Below, one piece after another: positions 1-12,674 of a stretch of 64,000 nucleotides of DNA. The stretch lies in the NCBI GenBank assembly GCA_034231615.1, contig CM067317.1, positions 3,282,801 through 3,346,800 of the forward strand, read 5' to 3'. The notes under the pieces are model-generated. The model saw nothing but the letters and a program-made list of their open reading frames with translations, made no database searches and was not told the origin of the DNA. The stretch is from Meghimatium bilineatum (Eukaryota; Mollusca; Gastropoda; Stylommatophora; Philomycidae). A program made the translations under genes and the position numbers. Position 1 is the first letter of the stretch, and every line of letters begins with the position of its first letter.

Positions 1-439
1 AAGTACATCAAAGTTAAGCATGAAATTTCTAGATACATCAGCAGTTTTTGACTTGAACAATATGCTGCTTGTATTGATGGATTGTGTTCTAGTAAGTACA
101 GTTCATGTATGATTGTTTTTCATGCCATTCTCATCTTCGCTTACGAAGGAGGAACATTATCATCATTTCTGTGACTAAACACCCATCGTGGATAATGTGG
201 CCAGCATAATACCACTGCCTTTACTTTTCCAGATTTGTCCGTGTACCTATATCCTGATGGTGGGATTGACCTGGGAGCAATTTATAGTAAAATGTTTATA
301 TTGATCTGCAAAATTGAACCTGTGTCACCTGAGTAGGAAGCTACTGCCCTAATAATAATCTAAACAAAAAGTCAGGAGCACACTTTGAATATAAAAACTA
401 CTGTCACATTCTATGTACCTGGTGACTTGTAGTTCACAA

Positions 440-662
440 AAAAATCTGGTGCTCCATAACTGACAGCCCACAAACACACCTGGTCATCTCTTGACAGCCT
501 ACAAACACACCTGGTCATCTCTGACAGCCTACAAACACACCTGATTATCTCTGACAGCCCACATACACCCCTGGTGCCTATGACTGACAACCCACAAACA
601 CACTTGGTGATCCCTGACTGACAACCCACAAACACACCTGGTGACCTCTGACTGACAGCTCA
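440..662. repeat. ~30-bp minisatellite, about 7 copies
   Basis: CTGACAGCCCACAAACACAC then CTGGTCATCT with small changes. Confidence 0.92.
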
Positions 663-1197
663 CAAACTCAATCGCGCTGACAAAACAAAACAGTGGAAAA
701 AAATATAATGAGAGGAAAAAATACAATTTTTATTTAAGAAAAAATGGGAATAAAGCATGATGAATAAAATATGATTATGTCAACCAGTATTTAGTTGAAA
801 AATGACTTAAAAATGAAATTCATAACAATATCCATTCACATTTAAACCATCACTCATTGAGTTGTAGAAAAACATTAATGGAATAAAACGATCAATATTA
901 ACAGCAACATGAGAATCCAAAGTTGTGTGTCTTGTCTGTTGTAGCAGTTTGAACTATGACATCAACATACAACTAAAAACTAGAACCATCTCACAGGAAC
1001 AGCACAAACAAACTCTCAGATATTGCTAGATTTATCTCCAGCATTAGCTATAAGCATTCAATACATTACAAATGAGCAGTGCTTCATGAACCTGTGTCTT
1101 GCCTCTTGGACTGACACACGCCAAAAAAAACAAAAACAACCATCATTGCAATATTGATTACAACAAAATTATTGTGTTGTACATACAAATATACATT

Positions 1198-1289
1198 GGT
1201 AGAGAAATGTGGTGCAGTCAAGTGTTGGCGTATGGTTGATTTAGGTAGAGAAATGTGGTGCAGTCAAGTGTTGGCGTATGGTTGATTTC
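1198..1289. repeat. 46-bp tandem duplication
   Basis: GGTAGAGAAATGTGGTGCAG then TCAAGTGTTGGCGTATGGTT and GATTT, two perfect copies. Confidence 0.93.
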
Positions 1290-2044
1290 TAGCAAGTTTA
1301 CCAAATTAACAAATTTGATTTTTGGGCTTCCAGATGTGTGTGGATGAACCTTGTTGGTCAAACTAAATACATTTATAACAAAATAAACATAAGATTATAA
1401 CAGCAGATTATGGTTGACTTGAAGGCGTGAAAACCTGCATATTGAAAGTAACCAAGGACAAGACAGGAGAAATGTATCAAGACTGGACCAGCCCTCAGGA
1501 AACAACAGCAAAATAAAACTAGACATGTATTTAACTAGAACTCACACAATGATTGGCAAAAGAACATTAGAAGATGTAAGAACTGAACAAAGCAGCCTAG
1601 AATAGAAGTGGATAGAGAATGAGACAGCAGCAACACAATACTGACAATGTTTGCACCGCAGCAGATAAATTACCTTGATACGGAATGATGCCACCAGCAT
1701 TCAATAAGTGTACATCATCAATGTAAGCTATGGTTTGCAATCTCCATATAACACAACTGATGGTGTCCTGGTCCAGTCTTGGTACACCTGAGACATTCTG
1801 GTCTAATCTTGGTATACAGAGACAATCAGGTCTAATTTTCCTGGTCTAATCTTGCAGACATTCTGGTCTAATCTTTATGTGCTTACAGTAACATTAGATG
1901 ACTGGTGTTACTTTGCATATCTGCTTGAGTTACATGTTACCACAATCATGTGTCGCAATAAGCATCATCAACTGGGAGTAGTAACCTATGAGTTTGTGAT
2001 ACCAGTTTATAATCAGTAAACAATGAAGAAAAGAAATCTACTAA

Positions 2045-2335
2045 CTGGCAACTGATTGTTCTCAAACTCCTGCAGATTAGCAGGATCTAGACGGTGAGCG
2101 GAAGGTTTGTGTCATGGTATACAGTTTTGCTGCTATATCTGCACCTTTCAGCTCAACACACCCGATTTCAGCATGGCTTCTGGGTCAGTTTGACCGTATA
2201 TGGGATGGGACAGCTCACTCCATCCCAAAACCTTCTTAGTCACATCTTAAGACATGCATGGAAAGTAAAACAGTGTTGCTATTATTTGCTCCCCTTTCGG
2301 GTCTCAGCCACACACAGGCAGACATAAATTCAGGG
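2045..2335 (-). mobile_element. SINE-like dispersed element (GAA-tail family, long form)
   Basis: Reverse-strand copy sharing CAAACTCCTGCAGATTAG, CCGATTTCAGCATGGCTTCT and CATGCATGGAAAGTAAAACA with copies at 5,330, 7,835, 35,835 and 42,255. Repeated occurrence in both orientations identifies it. It has no coding capacity. Confidence 0.85.
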
Positions 2336-2764
2336 TTGTATGCATACATAAATTTCAGGAGAGGATCTAGAAATGATGCAAAGAAGCAGTCACTGGTGCT
2401 GGCGAGTCAAAAATGGCAGAGAAATGATCATGAACAAGACATTCAAGGATGGGATACAGCAGAAGAACAATCTAGATAATGTACAGCTTATTATAGCAAT
2501 CTCATGGGCTGACTCTCATTACCACATGATATCTGACAAGTGATTTGCAACTTGTTCACAGATGATGGGGAGGGTTTGTCACTACACACACAGTCCAGCT
2601 ATGTACATATTCCAACTTGTTCATGGATAGTGTATTTAAACTGTGGGGGGTTTGCAACTACACAGAGTCCTATGTAAATATCATTTCTTTCAGCTGTTTC
2701 TGGGATACACATTTATATTAAAATAATTTATAAAACATTCAGTACCTTCAAACATCACAATTAT

Positions 2765-2965
2765 GTTAAGATGTGTGGACTAGCAGATGTGAGACCCATG
2801 TTAGGATGTGTGGACTAGCAGATGTGAGATCCATGTTAGGATGTGTGGACTATCAGTCAGATGTGAGAACCATGTTAGGATGTGTGTACTATCACTCAGA
2901 TGTGAGACCCATGTTAGGATGTGTGGACTAGCAGAAATGAGACCCTATGGATGTGTGTAATTAGC
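2765..2965. repeat. ~36-bp minisatellite, 5-6 copies
   Basis: GTTAGGATGTGTGGACTAGC then AGATGTGAGACCCAT, with a few insertions such as CAGT. The downstream copies degrade. Confidence 0.9.
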
Positions 2966-2984
2966 AGAAGTGAGGCCCATGTTC

Positions 2985-3125
2985 CCTCTAAAGACGGATG
3001 TATCTAGCCATTGTCGCAAATAAAAAGGTGACACAATGCATTTCTATTCTAATGACTATATCCTGCTGGAAATCTATGACCATTGTCCTACATGAGAGAT
3101 TCAGCGGGAGTTTGAGAATGAAGCC
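2985..3125 (+). mobile_element. SINE-like dispersed element (GAA-tail family, short form)
   Basis: Contains AGACGGATGTATCTAGCCAT, CGCAAATAAAAAGGTGACAC, TCCTGCTGGAAATCTATGAC and GGGAGTTTGAGAATGAA, shared with 10,180-10,345 and 45,405-45,585. Confidence 0.85.
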
Positions 3126-3284
3126 ATGACCAGAAGTGAGACACATACTAGGATGTTTGAGCTACAAGAAGTAGGAGCCTTATTTCAATATGTATATTAT
3201 CTTGATGGATTAACACTAGAATCTTCCAATCCATCTTGTGTCAGAATAAATCCCAATAAAAATATCCAGAAATACATCTATATC

Positions 3285-3385
3285 TTGAGTTACTCATGAC
3301 ACAATAGTAGCATATGATATGAATACTGACACAATAGTAGCATATGATATGAATACTGACACAATATTAACTAACATATGACATG
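3285..3385. repeat. 30-bp repeat, about 3 copies
   Basis: GACACAATAGTAGCATATGA then TATGAATACT, two perfect copies and one divergent copy. Confidence 0.9.
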
Positions 3386-3491
3386 AATATTGACATACTA
3401 AATCTGAATACTTGTCCATAGATTGTCAGAAATATTTTCCATAGTTTTCATGATATTATCATGTTACAAATATATATAATTTTTATCAATT

Positions 3492-4145
3492 CATGTAGTG
3501 TATGCTTCCTGAATCTATTCACAGAAGTTCCTGTAGTCTATGTTTCCTGAATCTATTCATAGAAGTTCCTGTAGTCTATGTTTCCTGAATCTATTCATAG
3601 AAGTTCCTGTAGTCTATGCTTCCTGAATCTATTCATAGAAGTTCATGTAGTGTATGCTTCCTGAATCTATTCATGGAAGTTCCTGTAGTCTATGCTTCCT
3701 GAATCTATTCACAGAAGTTCCTATAGTCTATGCTTCCTGAATCTATTCATAGAAGTTCCTGTAGTCTATGCTTCCTGAATCTATTCATGGAAGTTCCTGT
3801 AGTCTATGCTTCCTGAATCTATTCACAGAAGTTCCTATAGTCTATGCTTCCTGAATCTATTCATAGACGTTCCTGTAGTCTATGCTTCCTGAATCTATTC
3901 ATGGAAGTTCCTGTAGTCTATGCTTCCTGAATCTATTCATAGAAGTTCCTGTAGTCTATGCTTCCTGAATCTATTCATGGAAGTTCCTGTAGTCTATGCT
4001 TCCTGAATCTATTCATGGAAGTTCCTGTAGTCTATGCTTCCTGAATCTATTCATAGAAGTTCCTGTAGTCTATGCTTCCTGAATCTATTCATGGAAGTTC
4101 CTGTAGTCTATGCTTCCTGAATCTATTCATGGAAGTTCCTGTAGT
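3492..4145. repeat. 38-bp minisatellite, about 17 copies
   Basis: The unit is AGTTCCTGTAGTCTATGCTT then CCTGAATCTATTCATAGA. Variants CATGG, CATAG and CACAG are interspersed. Confidence 0.95.
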
Positions 4146-5329
4146 ATTTTTCACTTAAATCTATTCATGTTCCATCACTGGTAAGTCTGGATATCTTATC
4201 TTACATGTCTATGATATAATTAATCCCAATGAAATATTGACAACTGCTCGGTAAATATTGACAACTGCTCGGTAAATATTGACGATGAATTGTTTCTTTA
4301 GAGGGATGTACATCAACATCAGCGGCTTGTCGCAGTCAAGTGTATGTGGATATGGCACTTGATCATGATAAATAATAATGGCATTACTACTAAAATTATT
4401 TCTGTTCTCATAAAGCTGACTCCAATAAGAACTACAATAGGGGCCCAATGATTTCTCTACATCATGACTTATGGTTTCCCACATTTAAGAAATTACCTGC
4501 ACTAATCTATTTCTATGTGGCACACCATTGACACATCATCTCTATATTTCTGACTGCCACAACTGTAGGAATCAGTTCAATAAATCAATCAAAAAAAAAA
4601 AACACACACACACACGTTTCTGGTTTTAAACTGTTTAAACTGTCATGTGACCATACTCACTGACAACCTCTCAAGCTGTTGATGACCTAATTGAATTCCT
4701 CAAGGTGAAGTCACTCATGGCAGACTTGCTACAGCAATAGACTGGTCAACTGTTTGGTCACTTAAATGTCTGTACAATAGGGTAATGATTGCTCAATTGA
4801 AATGAGACAATATCCAGCAAAAAAGAGTCTCCATTAGCTAACAGCTGATAAGTTTTAGTCTAAGACTATCAAGCTTTGTGAGAGTTTAAGTAGAAGCGAG
4901 TATGGAGGCTGGAAGGAAGTGTCAGGCTTCGAGCTGTGCGAGGGTTACCAATATCCTTGATAAGTGAGAAAAAGTCAAAGCTATCTCCATCCTGTCAGAA
5001 TGAAAGGAAGAGAGCATTGATATCAGTCAATGAAATCAACCAATGATTGCGATCAATGGATGACAAGCGATCCTGGCTGCTTGACTAGACATCCCTGGAT
5101 GTAGCAAACATCAGAGAGTCATGCAATATGGAAATAGCGATCAATGGAGCTCAACATAAATTAAACAGGAAAGCAAAAAAAGCAGCACTGTAAAAGCTGA
5201 TAGCTGTTTTGCAGCAACACCAAACACATTTTTGCAACATTGTCTTTCCATATCACAGTCAATTGTCTATATCAGTAACAGTGATCTGACTTAGAATACA
5301 TCCACTTTGTAATAGCCAGTGTGTTACAG

Positions 5330-5592
5330 GGCCTGGAAGGGGAGCACAGAATAGTAATTGTTTAACTTCCATGCATGTCGTAAGAGGCGGCTAAGGAGGT
5401 TATGGAGGTGGAGTCTGATGTCCCATCTCATATAGGGTCAAAGTGACCCAGAAGCCATACTGAAATCAGATGTGTCAGACTAAAAGAAGCAAATATCACA
5501 ACTAAGCTGTAAACCATGAGAATGCATTCCATCTTCCAGATTGCATCTTGCTAATGTGCAAGATGCTTGAGAGTAAATTCAGAAGAAGACAA
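5330..5592 (+). mobile_element. SINE-like dispersed element (GAA-tail family, long form)
   Basis: Contains AAGGGGAGCACAGAATAGTA, CATGCATGTCGTAAGAGGCG, ATAGGGTCAAAGTGACCCAG and AAGCTGTAAACCATGA, ending near CAGAAGAAG. The segments recur at 7,835, 42,255 and, reversed, at 2,045 and 35,835. Confidence 0.87.
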
Positions 5593-5689
5593 GTAGTTGT
5601 ACTGATGTTGCATGGATTCCCTAACAACATGCTGGCAATAACAATGTAACATCTTAGCATGATGTGATAACCATGCTTATCATACACAT

Positions 5690-6128
5690 CTAGATAAGTG
5701 TCATGTAACTGTTCAATACAGGACTTGTACCATAAACTAGTTTCTAGACAAGTGTCATGTAACTGTTCAATACAGGACTTGTACCATAAACTAGTTTCTA
5801 GACAAGAGTCACATATCTGTTCAATACAAGACTTGTACCATAAACTAGTTTCTAGACAAGTCACATATCTGTTCAATACAGGACTTGTACCATAAACTAG
5901 TTTCTAGACAAGAGTCACATAACTGTTCAATACAAGACTTGTACCATAAACTAGTTTCTAGACAAGAGTCACATAACTGTTCAATACAAGACTTGTACCA
6001 TAAACTAGTTTCTAGACAAGAGTCACATAACTGTTCAATACAAGACTTGTACCATAAACTAGTTTCTAGACAAGAGTCACATAACTGTTCAATACAAGAC
6101 TTGTACCATAAACTAGTTTCTAGACAAG
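5690..6128. repeat. 54-bp minisatellite, about 8 copies
   Basis: The unit is GACAAGAGTCACATAACTGT then TCAATACAAGACTTGTACCA and TAAACTAGTTTCTA. 54 is a multiple of 3, so both strands are open, but there is no sign of a real protein. The unit includes ACAAGACTTGT and TAAACTAGTTT, near-palindromic segments. Confidence 0.95.
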
Positions 6129-6253
6129 GCATTTTCTTATATTTTGTCAATCAAATAAACAACAGGTGGTGCAGACTTTGGACACACTGATAAATCAACT
6201 AAGAAAACATGTAAAACTTAGCAGTAGCTCAAGAACAAGAGGTATCACTGAAT

Positions 6254-6562
6254 TTTGGGAGATGTATGTATCTGACCAAGTTTGGGAGATGTGTGTATCT
6301 GACCAAGTTTTGGAGATGTGTGTATCTGACCATGTTTGGGAGATGTGTGTATCTGACCATGTTTGGGAGATGTGTGTATCTGCCCAGGTTTAGAAGATGT
6401 GTGTATCTGACCAGGTTTTGGAGATGTGTGTATATGACCAAGTTTGGGAGATGTGTGTATCTGACCAAGTTTGGTAGATGTGTGTATCTGACCAAGTTTG
6501 GGAGATGTGTGTATCTGACCAAGTTTGGGAGATGTGTGTATCTGACCAAGTTTGGGAAATGT
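6254..6562. repeat. 27-bp minisatellite, 11 copies
   Basis: The unit is GTTTGGGAGATGTGTGTATC then TGACCAA. The period is a multiple of 3, so open frames of about 100 codons exist on both strands. Loose copies of the same unit occur at about 7,053-7,075 and 7,140-7,195. Confidence 0.95.
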
Positions 6563-7049
6563 GTGCATGTCATTTTACTTAGGAAAAATAAATGAATAGA
6601 AACATCTGAAGTAAGTGAAAATAATGGCTTAATTTGTTTATCCACAATTATCTTGACACTTATTTTGTGCATCACTGCAAATATGTCAAGTCAATCCAAC
6701 AATACTATCTGTAGAGACACCTAACTCTGAGAGATATGATAAGAGACACTCTGTAGAGATATCATCTCCATATAAAATAAAACAAAAGTGATTGTAAGAT
6801 GAAGCAGTGACTGGATGGAAACACTTGACAATGATGGTATCAATGTTACAGACAGCATATCTGGCATTCTGCCGTTAGTCACGCCGACAAAATGTAGCAG
6901 AATGAAGATTACCACGATAAATTCTGTTATTTTTAATGATATAAACAAGTATTGTGTGTTACTACATATAGAGATCAATACATCAAATAATTCTAACTGG
7001 ACTCATAGTCTCTAACAAAACTAAGTCTAACAGAAATATAATTGACATC

Positions 7050-7195
7050 AGAACAAGTTTGGGAAATGTGTAGGTATGACAGAGTAAAGTAGATTATATA
7101 TATATTTATATATATATACCGGTACATACAATATATATTATGTGTGTGTATCTGACCATGTTTGGGAGATGTATGTATCTGACCACATTTGTTTG
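7050..7195. repeat. Detached copies of the 27-bp minisatellite around a TA-rich tract
   Basis: CAAGTTTGGGAAATGTGTAG and GTATCTGACCATGTTTGGGA match the 27-bp unit of the array at 6,254-6,562. They flank an (TA)n-rich segment at 7,095-7,140. Confidence 0.8.
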
Positions 7196-7799
7196 ACATT
7201 TTTTATGACAATGTATGACATTGTATTGAGAAATAAATGAACCAAATGAAACATTTGAATCAAAAGAAAACAATTGTTCCATATTTTAAAAAAAAAACTA
7301 TATCAAAAATATAATAAATTGCACATTATTTGATGATGGAGAGAAATCTGGATGTCTAATTAGACCTAGTCAATTTTGTTACTATTAAAGATATTTTTAT
7401 GAGCAGCCGGATCATTTTAGTTGTCCAGTCCATAAAGAGTTAATGTGCAGGTGAATTATGAGGAAGAATTGGAAATCTCAGAGACAATGATTTCAATAAC
7501 ATGAAAGATTATAACATAAGGTGCACAAAGACCAAGACGCAAGTGAATTGGGGAAGTTCAACACTCTGAGATGTCACAATATTACTGCATATCAAGCAGT
7601 CATATGTGCCATAGCCTAAAACATATCGTCACTCAATCCTGCCACAACTTACAGCACAAGCAGAGAAAAGACAATGGACAGAATGTGCTTTTTCTTCTGT
7701 AATTTTTATGGTGGCATTCATTCTCAAACTCCCATAGGATCTCTCTATTAGATTTCTAGCTAGATGTAGTCCATAGAATGGAATGTGTTGACATTTGGG

Positions 7800-8175
7800 T
7801 GTTTGTTGAGGAGACAAAATTACAGATATAGACCACCTGTGTGTTGTCAAGGTACAAAAGAGGAACAAAGAGTAGCAACAGTTTTCCTTCATGCATATCA
7901 TAAGAGACAACTAAGGAAGTTATGGGGGGGGGGAGTTGGCTGTCCCATCCAATATAGGGCAAAAGTGACCACGAAACAATGCTGAAGTTGGATGTGTGAA
8001 GTAAAAAATCCCAGATATCACAGGAAATCTGTAAACCATGACACAATGCATTTCCCCATCCGTATTTGAGAATGCACACAGAAGAAGATATAGATATATT
8101 TTAAGTGAACGAAAGAAGGAAAAGAATAGATATATTTTAAGTGAACGAAAGAAGGAAAAGAATAGATATATTTGC
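7800..8175 (+). mobile_element. SINE-like element nested in the 3' tail of a LINE
   Basis: 7,805-7,832 (AGGAGACAAAATTACAGATA then TAGAC) and 8,090-8,165 (TAGATATATTTTAAGTGAAC then GAAAGAAGG, twice in tandem) match the two sides of the 3' end of the LINE at 52,414-52,868. Between them lies a long-form SINE-like copy (CATGCATATCATAAGAGACA, AATATAGGGCAAAAGTGACC, CTGTAAACCATGACACAATG). The split LINE tail with AGATATAG on both sides indicates a nested insertion. Confidence 0.82.
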
Positions 8176-8636
8176 CCCTGAAGGAAATCATTTCAAAACA
8201 ACCTCATCAAATACTAAAGCAGTTGGGATGATGCTATCATATTGATGAATGTTAATTCTTCACAATTCTCAATAATAATTTCAACAAAAACAAGTTGTTT
8301 CCAACAACTAAATATATTTAGCTCCACTATTCAGGATTATTTTCTTTTTATTTTGTGTGTGTATGAAAGTAACAACTTGAATATGATCTAATGCCTCCAA
8401 AAATCTAATGTCTGGATATTAGTCACTTGAATTATCAATACCTTGCTGTAGTTGATAGGGAAGTCAAAAAAATATTACTTGCCATCCGTGTTATAAGAGT
8501 AGGGTTGTGTGTTGGATAGCTACCCCCCAACCTTTAAAAAATCAAAACTTAAGATTAACAAAAAAGGTTGAATGTGTTGATGCAACTATAGGCACTTTGT
8601 AAGCAAAAGTACTTGTTGTATCAAAACATGGGTGAA

Positions 8637-8800
8637 ACTATCACAACAACATGTACACATGGTTATGTTGGAGTGAATGATTACACATGTCAACAACAAC
8701 ATGTACACATGGTTATGTTGGAGTGAATGATTACACATGTCAACAACAACATGTACACATGGTTATGTTGGAGTGAATGATTACACATGTCAACAACAAG
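8637..8800. repeat. 50-bp repeat, 3 copies
   Basis: CAACAACAACATGTACACAT then GGTTATGTTGGAGTGAATGA and TTACACATGT, three virtually identical copies. Confidence 0.95.
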
Positions 8801-8809
8801 AAATGTTTT

Positions 8810-11220
8810 AGATGACTGTTTTTAAACCTGTTTCCATATTTGACCTGCTGATTCTAAAAATGGCAAAAACCAGTTTGTGCATATTGTCTCTAGTTATTTG
8901 AGATCCAGACATACATATATAAGTCTGCCTGCATTTCAGAAACTAGTCTGATAAGGAAAAACTGCTACCATTTGTGGAATCAGGTTACATATACCGGGAA
9001 CCTGGTCTAAGATTTGAGACATCCAAAAGTGTATGTGTATCCTTAATATTATACTAAAGTAAAAATGTGTACGGTAGTTCTTTCAGAATTATCTATGAAC
9101 AATTATTTCTCCAGCTCAGCTCCACTAATCAAACTATATCAACTTGCCATTTTCTAATGAGAAAAGGGAGAGAGAGAGAGAGAATATAGTGAGAAATGGA
9201 GAGAGGGGGAGTGAAAAAAAAAGAGGAGGAGGAATGTGAGAAAAAGAGATTGTGTGGAGTGAGATAAAGAACCGATGCAATTGTTAAATATTTGGTAGAC
9301 CTATAAATCAGAAAGCCCTGCCAAGTGTGCTCATGCACCAGTCACTTATTCTGATGGAAGAAAACATCCAGTCAGAACTAGAATAACAACAACACAAAAA
9401 AAAGATAATGATCGTTTCATCTACAAATGTTGCTATTGCTTGATAACTGCTTCAACTCTTCATCTCTGTTTGGGTTTTTCTTTCCTGCTCTAGTATATTA
9501 GAAATCCTTCTACACAATTAGAGGTTTCATTGGGGTTAGTTGAACAGATTGCATACTATAAGTAGTTGAGAGCTTCTTGAGGTCCCATAAAATATGGCAG
9601 TAGAGATGATGATGAATGTCTAATATAATTGATCACATTAAAATGGATGGAAAATTCTACGCAATCACTGGAAAGGCCCTGTAAGACAATATGGTGTCAT
9701 AAACATGGATAGATTAACAGCCAAATGTAGTTTTTCCCACTTTTGAAGGGATGACAACTCTTTCAGTGGAGAAGTTTACTGAGACAACTAGGATGTTGTG
9801 AGGTAAAGTGGAGAGGTATAAATAAACTTCACTTGTTAATATTTTTGTTTTCCTTCAAATTTGACAACATTTGTATGAATTGGTGTAGTTATGACTCCTT
9901 ATGTTACTGACATCATAGACATTTGTGAATTTTTAATATTTTTGTGCTTTGTTTATTCATTATGTCCAGCTATGTGGAAGAGTGGAACAGAGTGTCTATG
10001 TGTGTCCACAGGTTCGATCCCACCACAAGCAATTGTGCGTTAGGCCACTCAGAAAGCAATGGTATAAACTACTGAACATATTTATATTGCCTAGAAAATC
10101 ACTACAGCTAAAAATAAATTGCTGGACAGATGGCAATATCTAGAATAGGATATGCTACCAATTTTGTTTAAATTCATCCGCCGAAGACGGATGTGTCGGG
10201 CCATTGGCGCAAATAAAACGGCGACACAACGCATTTCCATTCTCTGGACTACATCCTGCTGGAAATCTAGTAGGACCATGGTCCTGCTATAAGAGAATTC
10301 AGCAGGAGTTTGAGAATGAACGATGAAGAAGAAGAAGAAGTTTAAATTCATGACTGGATATACTAGGAGAACCCAAAAAATATGGGCACATCATGCTTCA
10401 GACCTTCCCAAGTTTGTTGCCATTCTGAATTTTATGTATATATTACTTTATATTTTTTTAAATAAATAAAAATAACTGATAAAACATATCACACTATTGA
10501 TTGACCAGAATAGTAATTTCATTTGTATTCTTAATGATACATCTTGTCATTGTTTATAATCTGTTATAACTTAAGAAACATAGTTTTTTTTCTTAATCGA
10601 CCGTCAGTGTGGGGGTGGAGGAATAATGGGAAAAAATTAATTATGACAGAGCCAGTTTTTCAGTTGAGTAGCCAATGTGGCAGCATTATCAGTGGACTAA
10701 AGATAATGAGTTGAAGCAATTGATCTTCAGTTGTCCAGTCACACATGCACACACATGAATCTGTATGTACAAGTTGTATGAGTGATAGCAGTAATGAAGT
10801 TATTAATACATAGTTTGATTCACACACAAAAATACAAGTAATAATAGAGTAAAAACACAAGATATGTCATGCAGACTCAAATGCTCATTCATTCATTCAC
10901 ACGTGTGGTTTGAACTCCACTTCAGATAAAACCTTGCATAATACAAATGAGACCATCTCAAGATCGAGCAAACATCTGTCCAGACGGACGTCCACTCCTG
11001 GGACAGCAGACAGTTTAAACTCCATAACAGGCAAGCCTATTCTAGTTTAGTATATGCCTTATACTGGCGACTGATTAGCCATCAGGCTGGATTGTTACTA
11101 CAAGTCCCCTATAGGTGTACACATTTTGCCCAGCAATTTAGAATGTTGATGTTGAAATGTGTACAACCAGTTGGAGATCTAAAACATAAAACAATATGTA
11201 ATATTACACTAACAGATTGT
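8810..11220. other. Non-coding stretch
   Basis: Holds a GA-rich tract (9,165-9,250), one SINE-like element (10,180-10,345) and an isolated B-box-like GGTTCGATCCC at 10,011 without a matching tRNA fold. No exon recognised. Confidence 0.55.
10180..10345 (+). mobile_element. SINE-like dispersed element (short form, well preserved)
   Basis: AAGACGGATGTGTCGGGCCA, then GGCGCAAATAAAACGGCGAC, TTCTCTGGACTACATCCTGC, the self-complementary AGGACCATGGTCCT, and GGAGTTTGAGAATGAACGAT with a GAAGAAGAAGAAG tail. The GAA-repeat tail, instead of poly(A), is shared with the LINEs at 34,085-34,105 and 52,850-52,868. Confidence 0.88.
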
Positions 11221-11224
11221 ATAA

Positions 11225-11620
11225 CAACAGATGTGCTGGGCCAAATTGTGCATCTTTGCTTTAAGCTAGTAGAACAACTTATGTTCAAATTGTGCATCTT
11301 TGTTTTAAGCTAGTAGAACATGTTCAAATTGTGCATCTTTGTTTTAAGCTAGTAGAACATGTTCAAATTGTGCATCTTTGCTTTAAGCTAGTAGAACAAC
11401 TTATGTTCAAATTGTGCATCTTTGTTTTAAGCTAGTAGAACAACTTATGTTCAAATTGTGCATCTTTGTTTTAAGCTAGTAGAACATGTTCAAATTGTGC
11501 ATCTTTGCTTTAAGCTAGTAGAACAACTTATGTTCAAATTGTGCATCTTTGTTTTAAGCTAGTAGAACATGTTCAAATTGTGCATCTTTGTTTTAAGCTA
11601 GTAGAACAACTTATGTTCAA
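11225..11620. repeat. 39/44-bp minisatellite, about 9 copies
   Basis: The unit is TTCAAATTGTGCATCTTTGT then TTTAAGCTAGTAGAACA, with or without ACTTA before TG, giving 44- and 39-bp forms in mixed order. Confidence 0.94.
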
Positions 11621-11624
11621 ATAA

Positions 11625-12670
11625 CACAAATGAATCCAAGTCTTATAGTGGAGCAGGCAAGAGAAAAACAAGTTAACAGATTGTATGGAGTGTTTGAGAT
11701 CTCTGTTGGTGGTACCATTGAGAAACCATCTGTAGCCATGTGATAACCTCCCCCACCAAAAATCAACTGGTACATACATATATTGGTCAATGTACAGCAC
11801 ACTAATACACTTGCAATATTCAGTAAACATATTTTATCACTAAAAACCTTAAATGGTGTCATTGAGGGTTAACAACTAACATTAATGACATCTGATCAAG
11901 CTCACAATAAAATAAAATTATATATCTTGTGTGTGTATGTATATATATATAATTTAGAAATGGATTAGCTGTGGGATATTAACATGACAGTTGTGTAAAT
12001 AGCAGCTCTATGAACAATATAATTATATGACTTATTACATTGTAAATAGTGTTATCCAATTATTACAGATATAAAAAAAATGACGCCTATGAAATAGTGT
12101 ATACGCAACGATTGCCATATATATATATATAAATATGTATGAAGAGTGAAATGGTAAGAGATAAATGATAAATTAATATTCCAACCACAATGTATGAATA
12201 TAAAAACTATGGGTATGCTCACACACTTGTCAGTTTGGGTGCATTGCAAGGACTCAGTATATTTGAAGATGACAAACCTAATTAGCTGGTTACACAAGAT
12301 GCTATCTAACTTGAGGATTACCAGTCGTATGCCACCACATATCAATGACGGTCAAAGATGTATGAGAATGTCATAAACAACTTTATGGGTCTGTGGTTTC
12401 TTACTGAGGGGTGCTGTACTCAATGATAAACCTAGCATATAGTTTGTATGTATGCATAGAAACATTACAATATTGATTCTGTTGAGGAGATTTCATCATT
12501 TCTTCTGTAGTTGACAAATTTGCTACTTTCTACATGATCATCAAGAGATTAATACAAAATTCTAGTGAAGGTTTGATAGTGTCAACCAAAAAAATGTGAA
12601 TAACTGTACTTTTGTAGGATGTTATGAAAAATTTGTATTTAAAAAAAGGCAGAGTTAAATATCAGTTTAC
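11625..12670. other. Non-coding stretch
   Basis: AT-rich with TA microsatellites at 11,938-11,951 and 12,115-12,132. Nothing coding was recognised. Confidence 0.55.
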
Positions 12671-12674
12671 AAAT

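Larger units (their letters stand above)
1..2044. other. 3' flanking DNA, no gene seen
   Basis: Apart from the arrays at 440-662 and 1,198-1,289 and a degenerate GGTCTAATCTTG motif repeated at 1,765-1,880, I see no coding exon or RNA gene on either strand. Confidence 0.6.

Noticed and set aside
5690-6128. CRISPR-like regular repeats
   Set aside because: Repeats are contiguous with no unique spacers and the genome is eukaryotic. The same applies to the 36-63 bp arrays elsewhere.
9985-10060. Possible tRNA gene around GGTTCGATCCC
   Set aside because: Only a B-box-like segment is present. I could not build an acceptor stem, anticodon arm or A box around it.
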